Assembly: GCA_022708005.1 (NCBI GenBank) | Contig: JAKIZN010000081.1 | Location: 1-6,927 of the forward strand | DNA from: Bacteroidota bacterium | GTDB lineage: Bacteria; Bacteroidota; Ignavibacteria; Kapaibacteriales; UBA2268 | Direction: 5' to 3' | DNA length: 6,927 bases | Shown: positions 1-6,033 of the stretch, piece by piece | Position numbering within the stretch: the stretch's first letter is position 1 | How the letters are laid out: every line of letters starts with the position of its first letter | Position numbers and translations under genes: made by a program | The notes under the pieces: model-generated | What the model was told of the DNA's origin: nothing | Seen by the model: only the letters and a program-made list of their open reading frames with translations | The model's database searches: none

Positions 1-1
1 T

Positions 2-646
2 ATTGGCGACAACGCTCCAGAAGTAGTAACCGCATTTATTGAAGTTACTCCAAGCGATACAGTAAAATACGAAGTAGACAAAGCTACGGGCTATCTCAAA
101 GTCGATAGACCGCAAAAATATTCTAACGTGCTGCCTGCGCTATATGGGTTTGTGCCTCAAACTTATTGCGCCGAATCAGTTGCAGAATATTGCATTGAAA
201 AAACTGGGCGAAAGGAAATCGTTGGTGATGGCGACCCAATAGACATTTGCGTATTCACAGAGAAGCATATTGCAAACGGAAATATTTTAGTCCAAGCAGT
301 TCCCATCGGCGGATTTAGGATGATAGACGGAGGCGAGGCAGATGATAAAATTATTGCCGTCATGCGCGGCGATGAAGTATATAATAATTGGAGCGACGTA
401 AGCGATTGCCCAAATACTATGATAGATAGGCTAAAACATTACTTTTTGACTTATAAAGATATGCCGGGTTCTGAAAAATCAAGGTGCGAAATTACGCATA
501 TTTATGGACGCGAAGAAGCACTTGAAGTAATCGAACGCAGCAGACGCGATTACGTAGCTACATTTGGAAAACTTGAAAACAAGCTATCTTTGGCAGCAAT
601 GGAAGCCTTTTCTATTGGATTTAATATGAAAAGGATGCCATTTTAA
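2..646 (+). CDS. ppa: Inorganic pyrophosphatase, family I (5'-truncated by window edge)
   Basis: Soluble cytoplasmic enzyme hydrolysing pyrophosphate to two phosphates, which pulls biosynthetic reactions forward. The frame is open from base 2, so the first possible start (GTG at 128) is internal and the true start lies left of the window. Visible protein is 214 residues. Family I active-site blocks appear in order: VKYEVDKATGYLKVDR (the K..E and R positions of the E. coli enzyme), LPALYGFVPQTY, the metal-binding DGDPID motif (bases 227-244), DGGEADDKIIAV (second Asp/Asp/Lys cluster) and LKHYFLTYK near the C-terminus. The loop of about 20 residues between PQTY and DGDPID is longer than in E. 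coli and typical of Bacteroidota-type enzymes (family knowledge). All expected catalytic residues in the visible part are present. It converges on the TonB-dependent receptor gene. No co-transcribed partner is visible. Confidence 0.95.
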   Translation: MGDNAPEVVTAFIEVTPSDTVKYEVDKATGYLKVDRPQKYSNVLPALYGFVPQTYCAESVAEYCIEKTGRKEIVGDGDPIDICVFTEKHIANGNILVQAVPIGGFRMIDGGEADDKIIAVMRGDEVYNNWSDVSDCPNTMIDRLKHYFLTYKDMPGSEKSRCEITHIYGREEALEVIERSRRDYVATFGKLENKLSLAAMEAFSIGFNMKRMPF

Positions 647-695
647 ATCCCAATAATTCAATAGAAACTTTCCCATTGCCTATTCGCTGTTTCCC

Positions 696-728
696 AGATG
701 TCCTACACCTCGAAGGTGTAGGACATCT
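696..728. repeat. Perfect 15-bp palindrome, possible bidirectional terminator or REP-like element
   Basis: The arms AGATGTCCTACACCT (696-710) and AGGTGTAGGACATCT (714-728) are exact reverse complements separated by only CGA. It sits 50 bases after the pyrophosphatase stop, between two convergent genes. A T-run (739-743) follows on the plus strand only after a 10-base gap, and none follows on the minus strand, so it is not a textbook intrinsic terminator. It could be a transcription-ending hairpin, an mRNA 3'-end stabiliser, or a copy of a dispersed palindromic element. One window cannot tell these apart. Confidence 0.75.
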
Positions 729-790
729 TAAGACCTAATTTTTCCTTATGGATACGCATTCAGTTAAAATTCCTAATGAATTATTTGGGG

Positions 791-823
791 TAAAAATAGA
801 GCTGTTGCTCGCAGCGCTATTTT
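791..823 (-). terminator. Candidate intrinsic terminator overlapping the receptor stop codon
   Basis: Read on the minus strand, AAAATAG (823-817) pairs with CTATTTT (799-793) and the inner GCTG (815-812) pairs with CAGC (804-801). There is one mismatch between the two helices and a 7-base loop. The downstream arm ends in a T-run (CTATTTTTA), as expected of a rho-independent terminator. The TAG stop of the TonB receptor (819-817) lies inside the hairpin. The GC part of the stem is short, so strength is uncertain. Confidence 0.45.
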
Positions 824-2745
824 ATTTCTACGTCAATTCCAAGTCGCACCCAACGTCCGGGCTGGACAACATTTGCTATGTCTTGGTAGCTGTTATCAAA
901 TATATTATCCGCATCAAAATAGACATTTATAGGCTTTATTTTGTAATTTAGTCGAGTGCCTACTAAAAATATATCTTTATAAGGCATGTCTTTATTCTCG
1001 ACGTAGCTAAAATACGTGCCATTACGTTTTTGGTAGGACGCTCTTATGTCAATTCCAAAATTGGACAAGCCCAAGCCTATGCCAAATGCAAACTTGTGCC
1101 TTAAATAGTCTAAGGCATAAAGCGATTGCAAATCTTCAGAACTCTTCTCCGAAGTAATATAAGTATATGATATACTTACGTATTTAATCAATTTTTGATT
1201 GTTCAATACAAAAGTCGGATAAATCGCAAATGAAGTTTGGAAGCCGACCGTATTCAGCTTAGTTAAATTCTTTGTTTCCCAAATGGTTGAATCTGGATGT
1301 TTAATCCAATCTATTAAGTTTTTCCCGCGGTTGTTGAAAATCGAGAGACTTGAATTGATGCGACTATCTATATATTTCACTCCCGTTTCAAACGACAAAG
1401 ATTGCTCTGGAACAAGATTTGGATTGCCGCGATTTGTCGGTCCGTTATAATATAAATCAGTAAAGCTCGGTATTCTACCAGATTGATTTATGCTACCGAA
1501 AACAGCGATTCCATCTGCTATTTTATAGCTCGCGTCAATTCCGGAATAAATGCTTGGGCTGAAATCAGAGTTCGCGTTAAGCATAGCGCCAAATGAAACA
1601 TTTGCCCTGCCAAATTCGAGCGAATGCTCAAGAAAAAGCGAAGCATTATCGCGAGTATCTTGCCTTGTATAATAGCTGTTTTTTGTGCCACTGACCTTTT
1701 TCGGCTTGCTCATCGTCGCCCCCAACACGTTGCTGTAAATATGCTCTCGCCTTGCCTCCGCACCAATTGTAGTATTTCCAAGCGAAGAATATAGCGTTAT
1801 TTTCGCATCGCCTCCGACAATATCAGTTTGGTGATAATTATGCCCCGCATACCAAGCTGGCGCATCTTTGCTCGCCCTGAAAAGCTCAAATCTATCGAAA
1901 TGATATTTGTAGTATGCTTGCGAGCTTATCGAATAGCTCAAATTTGTGAATTTATAGCATAAGGAAGTAAATGCAGAAGTCGTAGCTTCGAACTGATTTG
2001 GATAAGCCGCAGTATAAAAACTATTAGCGCCGAACTCTCGCTTATTAGCGCCGAGCTGCAAGGAAAATTCGCCTGCGTTAGTTGTAAGTGTATTTACGCC
2101 ATAAGCATTAAGCAAATCCGTATCCGTATTTGCCATATATCCGTCAGATTTTTGGCGATAAATTGAGTAATAAGTTGAAAAGTTTTTAAATGGCTTGTAA
2201 TATGACGACATAGACATATCATAATATCCATAATCGCCACCCGATAGCGATAGATTCACCGACTTTGATTCGCTTTTTTGCTTGGTAATTATATTAATCC
2301 CGCCGGAAAAAGCATTAGCGCCAAGCGCTCTACCGCCAGAGCCTTCTAGCACTTCTATTCGCTCAATGTCATTTATCGATATAGGTAAATTGCCGTTGTG
2401 ATGCCCCGTTTGCGGCGAATTGAAAGGTATACCATTTAGCAAAATCATAGCTTGGTCAAACGAGCCGCCTCTGATGGAATAATCAGCTTGGGCAGATGGT
2501 CCCCCGCGACGCCTGACATCGACGCTCGAGACATATTCCAACAATTCATCTAAATTTTTTACTGGCGCATTTTCGATTTGCTCAAATGGCACAATGGTAA
2601 CAATCCTTGAAACTTCGGAATATACCGTAGGTTCATGCGATGCTGTAACGACAATTGGGTTGGTGCGGGCTTCTTTGGTCTCATCTGAGTCGGCAAACAC
2701 GTTCAATGCGCTGGAAATAATTCCAATCAAAATTAACAGTTTCAT
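817..2745 (-). CDS. TonB-dependent outer-membrane receptor (BtuB-like size)
   Basis: Outer-membrane beta-barrel that takes up a scarce ligand (iron chelate, cobalamin or similar) using TonB-ExbBD energy. The protein is 642 residues. Residues 1-18 form a signal peptide (MKLLILIG..NVFA, cleavage likely before DSDE). A TonB-box-like stretch NPIVVTASHEP follows at about 29-39. The plug domain spans about 45-155, with LDELLEYVSSVDVRRRG, the SIRGGSFDQAMILLNGIPFN block (90-109), IERIEVLEGSGGRALGANAFSGGINIIT (about 127-154) and then aromatic-rich barrel strands. The end, PGRWVRLGIDVEIK, looks like a last strand but finishes on Lys rather than the usual aromatic residue. There is no N-terminal carboxypeptidase-like domain and no SusD partner, so it is not a SusC-type glycan importer. 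The ligand cannot be read from the sequence, and the 100-base leader looks too short for a cobalamin riboswitch. The start is fixed by the signal peptide; no Shine-Dalgarno sequence precedes it. Confidence 0.9.
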   Translation of the reverse strand: MKLLILIGIISSALNVFADSDETKEARTNPIVVTASHEPTVYSEVSRIVTIVPFEQIENAPVKNLDELLEYVSSVDVRRRGGPSAQADYSIRGGSFDQAMILLNGIPFNSPQTGHHNGNLPISINDIERIEVLEGSGGRALGANAFSGGINIITKQKSESKSVNLSLSGGDYGYYDMSMSSYYKPFKNFSTYYSIYRQKSDGYMANTDTDLLNAYGVNTLTTNAGEFSLQLGANKREFGANSFYTAAYPNQFEATTSAFTSLCYKFTNLSYSISSQAYYKYHFDRFELFRASKDAPAWYAGHNYHQTDIVGGDAKITLYSSLGNTTIGAEARREHIYSNVLGATMSKPKKVSGTKNSYYTRQDTRDNASLFLEHSLEFGRANVSFGAMLNANSDFSPSIYSGIDASYKIADGIAVFGSINQSGRIPSFTDLYYNGPTNRGNPNLVPEQSLSFETGVKYIDSRINSSLSIFNNRGKNLIDWIKHPDSTIWETKNLTKLNTVGFQTSFAIYPTFVLNNQKLIKYVSISYTYITSEKSSEDLQSLYALDYLRHKFAFGIGLGLSNFGIDIRASYQKRNGTYFSYVENKDMPYKDIFLVGTRLNYKIKPINVYFDADNIFDNSYQDIANVVQPGRWVRLGIDVEIK

Positions 2746-2779
2746 TGTATCGAAAAAATATCAAAAAATATCGATACAA
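2745..2779 (-). promoter_or_regulatory. Inverted repeat enclosing a tandem 10-bp repeat at the receptor start
   Basis: TTGTATCGA (2745-2753) and TCGATACAA (2771-2779) are perfect 9-bp inverted arms with a 17-base spacer. Inside, AAAAAATATC occurs twice in direct tandem (2753-2762 and 2763-2772). The proximal arm ends on the A of the receptor ATG. This could be a repressor operator at the transcription start, or an mRNA hairpin controlling access to a start codon that lacks a ribosome binding site. The repeats are seen directly; the function is inferred. Confidence 0.45.
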
Positions 2780-2784
2780 AATTA
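2777..2784 (-). promoter_or_regulatory. Candidate Bacteroidota-type -7 promoter element for the receptor
   Basis: On the minus strand this reads TAATTTTG, an exact match to the TAnnTTTG -7 consensus known from Bacteroidota sigma factors. I see no convincing TTTG-like -33 element at the usual spacing upstream. If used, transcription would begin near 2770, inside the inverted repeat, which favours a DNA operator over an RNA hairpin. In an AT-rich region the match could be chance. Confidence 0.25.
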
Positions 2785-2845
2785 GCGAAATTTCAAGGAA
2801 ATTAGAAAGGAAAAATTGCCAGACAGAACAGTCAGAGCAAAGTGC

Positions 2846-3037
2846 CTATTCTTGACGCTTCGGCTTGCTTGGATACATAATTACTGCACCAAAAACTGCT
2901 CCAAATCCAACTGAAGTTAGCCAATTTGAGCTAATGGCGCACCCGCTGCTGCAGCCGAAAAAATGATAATAGATATAGCCAAGTACGGCTCCGATTGCAA
3001 TCCCAATTCCTACTTTTATTGCTATAGTTTTGCTCAT
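2846..3037 (-). CDS. Small two-helix membrane protein, DUF6132-like
   Basis: The product is 63 residues of unknown function. Two glycine-rich hydrophobic segments are visible at about 5-27 (IAIKVGIGIAIGAVLGYIYY) and 40-55 (LTSVGFGAVFGAVIMY), giving a helical hairpin in the inner membrane. They are joined by FGCSSGCAISSN, whose GC-x-SG-C-x-I-x-SN pattern is the hallmark I associate with DUF6132 proteins. The Cys pair could bind metal or form a disulfide; this is inference. The tail PSKPKRQE is basic and probably cytoplasmic. A good ribosome binding site AAGGA lies 8 bases before the ATG. It precedes the TonB receptor on the same strand with a 100-base gap, so co-transcription is possible but not shown. 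Paired internal glycines may reflect tight helix packing. Confidence 0.8.
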   Translation of the reverse strand: MSKTIAIKVGIGIAIGAVLGYIYYHFFGCSSGCAISSNWLTSVGFGAVFGAVIMYPSKPKRQE

Positions 3038-3071
3038 TTATAAATTCCTTATATTGCCAAAGAGTAATATA

Positions 3072-3110
3072 TGCTCTGACGAGCAATGTAAACATAAATT
3101 GCTTTGCTCG
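3072..3110. repeat. Nested inverted repeats upstream of the DUF6132-like gene
   Basis: TGCTC (3072-3076) can pair with GAGCA (3081-3085) across a TGAC loop. Alternatively CGAGCAA (3080-3086) can pair with TTGCTCG (3104-3110) across 17 bases. The shared middle arm makes the two pairings mutually exclusive. The site is 35 bases or more upstream of the start codon at 3037, where a promoter or 5' leader would be. It may be an operator or a leader structure, or a chance arrangement. Confidence 0.3.
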
Positions 3111-3131
3111 CTTAATATTTTTTTAGGTTAT

Positions 3132-3142
3132 GGCAATTTGCC
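3132..3142. promoter_or_regulatory. Short palindrome in the divergent intergenic region
   Basis: GGCAA-T-TTGCC is a perfect 5+1+5 palindrome roughly midway between two divergent genes, a typical place for a dimeric repressor site. It is short enough to be chance, and no matching second copy was found nearby. The rest of 3038-3315 is AT-rich, and I see no gene or RNA in it. Confidence 0.2.
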
Positions 3143-3302
3143 GATAAAATGTTTTGAATTGTTTTTCGTTTAGAATTTTGGATTTCCTAATTTTTTCTAT
3201 TTATTGATTTTGCCGAAAGCAAGCAAGGAACGTGCAATACGCGGCTTTGGCTATCTCTGAATAATTAGAATATAGAAAATAGTTATATCTTATAAAATCA
3301 TC

Positions 3303-3308
3303 AAAGGG
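3303..3308 (+). promoter_or_regulatory. Ribosome binding site of the carboxyltransferase gene
   Basis: AAAGGG lies 7 bases before the ATG at 3316 and supports that start. An AT-rich stretch containing TATAAAAT (3290-3297) just upstream could hold a -10 element, but no -35 partner is clear. Confidence 0.5.
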
Positions 3309-3315
3309 TTACACA

Positions 3316-4881
3316 ATGGGCAATAGCAACAATGTAAATATCGATAAGCTAAATACTTTACGCCGAGTTAGAGAAGAATCATTATTAGGTGGCGGACAAG
3401 ATAAAATTACTAGCCAGCACGCCAAAGGCAAGCTAACGGCGCGCGAGCGAATAGACTTACTAATAGATAATGGCACATTTATCGAAATTGATGCTTTCGC
3501 TCAGCACCATTCGAGCGATTTTGGATTAGATAAAACCAAGCCTTACGGCGATGGTGTCGTAACGGGTTACGGTGAAATAGCAGGGCAAAAGGTAGCAATA
3601 TTTTCACAAGATTTCACCGTATTGGGTGGCAGCCTTGCCGAAATGCACGGCAAGAAAATATGTAAAATCATGGATATGGCTATGAAACTTGGTATGCCTG
3701 TGATTGGGCTGAACGATTCTGGAGGTGCCCGCGTGCAAGAAGGGGTAATTTCGCTCGGAGCTTATGCCGATATTTTCTTACGCAATACTCTTGCTTCGGG
3801 GGTGGTACCGCAAGTTTCAATTATTATGGGACCCTGCGCAGGCGGTGCTGTGTATTCACCTGCTATAACTGATTTTATAATTATGGTTAAAAATACTTCA
3901 TATATGTTTGTTACAGGTCCAAAAGTTGTAAAAACTGTTACTCACGAAGATTTATCTTCCGAAGAGCTTGGCGGCGCCGAAACTCATTCAACTAAAAGCG
4001 GAGTGGCTCACTTCACCGCTTCGAACGATTTAGAAGCCTTAGAAATACTAAAAAAATTGATGAGCTATCTGCCCGCAAATAATGCCGAAGAACCTCCGTT
4101 TGTCCCAAACGATGACCCAACAGATAGAGTGGCAGAAGATTTATGCCATATTATTCCAGAAAATCCCAATCATCCTTACGATATGCGGGATATTATCAAA
4201 AAAATTGCCGACTTAGGAGATTTCTTTGAAGTTCACAAAGATTACGCACAAAATATACTATGCGGTTTTATTCGGCTCGCGGGGAAAAGCATTGGCGTTA
4301 TTGCAAATCAACCTGCTGTGCTGGCGGGCGTATTGGACATCGATTCGTCTAAAAAAGCGGGACGTTTCGTCCGCTTCTGCGATGCTTTTAATATTCCGAT
4401 ATTGACATTGGTTGATGTGCCGGGATTTCTGCCCGGGGCGCATCAGGAGTGGAACGGGATTATCACAAATGGTGCTAAACTTCTATATGCTTACTGCGAA
4501 GCTACCGTTCCTAAAGTAACGGTAATTACACGCAAAGCTTATGGCGGCGCTTATGATGTGATGAGCAGCAAGCATATACGTGGCGATATAAACTTTGCTT
4601 GGCCCACAGCGGAAATTGCAGTAATGGGTGCTAAAGGAGCTGTTGAAATCATATTCAAACGCGAAATTGAAAATGCCGAAAATTCGGAGCAGCGCGGTGC
4701 GGAGCTTATCGATGAATACAACGAAAAATTTGCTAATCCATATATTGCGGCTTCTTATGGCTATCTCGATGATATAATTGAACCTAAAGACACTCGCAGG
4801 AAGCTAATAGAAGCATTTCATTTGTTGGAAAATAAAGTGGATAAAAATCCAGCTAAAAAGCATGGGAATATTCCATTATAG
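3316..4881 (+). CDS. pccB: Propionyl-CoA/acyl-CoA carboxylase, carboxyltransferase (beta) subunit
   Basis: The protein is 521 residues, full length for the family. It transfers CO2 from carboxybiotin to an acyl-CoA, most likely propionyl-CoA to give methylmalonyl-CoA. Methylmalonyl-CoA decarboxylase alpha subunits are close relatives and cannot be excluded. The N-terminal crotonase-like half holds the acyl-CoA and oxyanion motifs [12 protein letters not shown] (133-144) and [12 protein letters not shown] (172-183). The C-terminal half holds [39 protein letters not shown] (406-420) and [16 protein letters not shown]. Asp414 corresponds, as I align it, to the Asp that favours propionyl-CoA over acetyl-CoA in Streptomyces PccB. 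No biotin carboxylase, biotin carrier or epimerase gene adjoins it, so the holoenzyme partners must be elsewhere. hrcA follows on the same strand after 87 bases. No terminator is evident between them, so readthrough is possible. Confidence 0.93.
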   Translation: MGNSNNVNIDKLNTLRRVREESLLGGGQDKITSQHAKGKLTARERIDLLIDNGTFIEIDAFAQHHSSDFGLDKTKPYGDGVVTGYGEIAGQKVAIFSQDFTVLGGSLAEMHGKKICKIMDMAMKLGMPVIGLNDSGGARVQEGVISLGAYADIFLRNTLASGVVPQVSIIMGPCAGGAVYSPAITDFIIMVKNTSYMFVTGPKVVKTVTHEDLSSEELGGAETHSTKSGVAHFTASNDLEALEILKKLMSYLPANNAEEPPFVPNDDPTDRVAEDLCHIIPENPNHPYDMRDIIKKIADLGDFFEVHKDYAQNILCGFIRLAGKSIGVIANQPAVLAGVLDIDSSKKAGRFVRFCDAFNIPILTLVDVPGFLPGAHQEWNGIITNGAKLLYAYCEATVPKVTVITRKAYGGAYDVMSSKHIRGDINFAWPTAEIAVMGAKGAVEIIFKREIENAENSEQRGAELIDEYNEKFANPYIAASYGYLDDIIEPKDTRRKLIEAFHLLENKVDKNPAKKHGNIPL

Positions 4882-4914
4882 CGTTTGCTATTAAAATCGG
4901 CAAATATTTATTAT

Positions 4915-4933
4915 ATTGCAATTGGTTAGCAAT
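4915..4933. promoter_or_regulatory. Weak CIRCE-geometry inverted repeat upstream of hrcA
   Basis: ATTGC and GCAAT are 5-bp inverted arms separated by exactly 9 bases, the spacing of the CIRCE operator bound by HrcA. The canonical arm TTAGCACTC/GAGTGCTAA is not present. An overlapping alternative pairs CAATT (4919-4923) with AATTG (4931-4935). It sits 36 bases before the hrcA ATG. It may be a diverged autoregulatory site, or chance in an AT-rich spacer. Confidence 0.2.
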
Positions 4934-4968
4934 TGAATTTTTGAAATTTACTTATTTTGCAAATAAAT

Positions 4969-5997
4969 ATGAATAGTATCGGGAGAGATTTAAGCGAGCG
5001 GGAACGAGAGATATTAATGCAAATTATCAGGCTGTATATCTTGAAGGCAATGCCTGTGGGTTCGCGTGCTTTGGCAAAGCATTTGGAAGGCGAAATAAAT
5101 TTAAGCCCTGCGTCTATACGAAATGTTATGGCTGACCTCGAAGAACTTGAATATATAACGCATCCACATACTTCAGCGGGCAGAGTGCCGACCGATAAAG
5201 GCTATCGCTTTTATGTGGATTCGATAAACGAGTATGTTCATTTGAATGAAGTTGAAATTAACACAGTCAGGGAAAGCCTGCAAACCACCGATAGCAATAC
5301 TATATTTCGCGACGCATCAAAAATATTGGGGATGCTTAGCAAGTATTTGGGAGTAGTCAAAATTCCGAGTATTTCAGAGTGCAAGGTGCAAAAGATAGAA
5401 ATAATGGCTTTGAGTTCTACTCGGCTGTTGGTTATACTTGCACTCGATTCAAATTCGGTTCGCACAATTTCGCTTGAGGCAGATTTTGAAATCGAGCAAA
5501 AATACATAAAGCAAATTTCACAATATATCAACGAAAGAATTTCGGATAAGCCAATTAAATACATCAAAGAAAACTTCCGCGATATGTTTTCTGATATGCC
5601 TGCGGACAATTATCCATTGCTGCGGCTTTTCACTGATTCGCTCGATACAATATTCGAAGAGCCGCGAGAAGATCGTATATTGGTTGCTGGCACGCATAAT
5701 TTGCTTGAATTGCCAGAGTTCGAGACAAAAGAGAAAATGAGAAGTATTATCGAGTTAATCGAGAACCAAGATATTGTCATTCATTTGCTTGATAAATATG
5801 AATATCCGAGCGATATTAAGGTGCTAATTGGCAGCGAAATGAATGACGATATTTTGGACGATTATTCACTTGTATTGGGTTCGTATCAAATAGGTTCAAG
5901 TCAAGGTTCAATTGGGCTGATAGGTCCTAAGCGAATGAACTACCCCAAAATGATTTCCATAGTTAAAACTGTTTCGCAAATTCTCTCAAATGGCTAA
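4969..5997 (+). CDS. hrcA: Heat-inducible transcription repressor HrcA
   Basis: Dimeric repressor that binds CIRCE operators of groE and dnaK genes under normal conditions and loses activity during heat stress; folding normally depends on GroEL (family knowledge). The protein is 342 residues, the usual length. The N-terminal winged helix spans about 8-80: LSEREREIL, PVGSRALAK (29-37), LSPASIRNVMADLEELEYI (45-63) and PHTSAGRVPTDKGYR (66-80), all classic HrcA blocks. The central GAF-like region includes VQKIEIMALSSTRLLVILAL. The end, GLIGPKRMNYPKMISIV, matches the family GxxGPxRMxY signature. I chose ATG 4969 over the in-frame TTG at 4957 because the extra four residues precede the conserved start and neither site has a clear ribosome binding site. 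The gene is not followed by grpE, dnaK or dnaJ: a convergent gene ends only 36 bases downstream. Confidence 0.95.
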   Translation: MNSIGRDLSEREREILMQIIRLYILKAMPVGSRALAKHLEGEINLSPASIRNVMADLEELEYITHPHTSAGRVPTDKGYRFYVDSINEYVHLNEVEINTVRESLQTTDSNTIFRDASKILGMLSKYLGVVKIPSISECKVQKIEIMALSSTRLLVILALDSNSVRTISLEADFEIEQKYIKQISQYINERISDKPIKYIKENFRDMFSDMPADNYPLLRLFTDSLDTIFEEPREDRILVAGTHNLLELPEFETKEKMRSIIELIENQDIVIHLLDKYEYPSDIKVLIGSEMNDDILDDYSLVLGSYQIGSSQGSIGLIGPKRMNYPKMISIVKTVSQILSNG

Positions 5998-6033
5998 TTG
6001 GCGGGGGCTTATGGAGATGAAAATTAGATTATA

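Noticed and set aside
128..646. Pyrophosphatase starting at GTG 128
   Set aside because: The frame is open to base 2 and the upstream residues (IGDNAPEVVTAF, VKYEVDK, GYLKVDR) are essential family sequence, so 128 is internal.
748..951. 67-codon plus-strand reading frame
   Set aside because: It lies mostly antisense to the C-terminus of the TonB receptor, has no ribosome binding site and has no recognisable protein features.
2594..2785. 63-codon plus-strand reading frame over the receptor start
   Set aside because: It is antisense to the receptor signal peptide and plug, with no independent support.
2746..2845. Cobalamin riboswitch before the receptor
   Set aside because: The gap to the upstream gene is only 100 bases and no B12-box-like or structured GC-rich leader is visible.
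4884..4904. TTTGC...GCAAA as a terminator of the carboxylase gene
   Set aside because: The stem is only 5 bp with an 11-base loop and no proper T-run, too weak to call.
4957..4968. TTG start for hrcA adding four residues
   Set aside because: ATG 4969 gives a normal HrcA N-terminus and no ribosome binding site favours TTG.
5238..5609. 123-codon minus-strand reading frame
   Set aside because: It is antisense inside hrcA, whose protein is unambiguous; the frame is a shadow.
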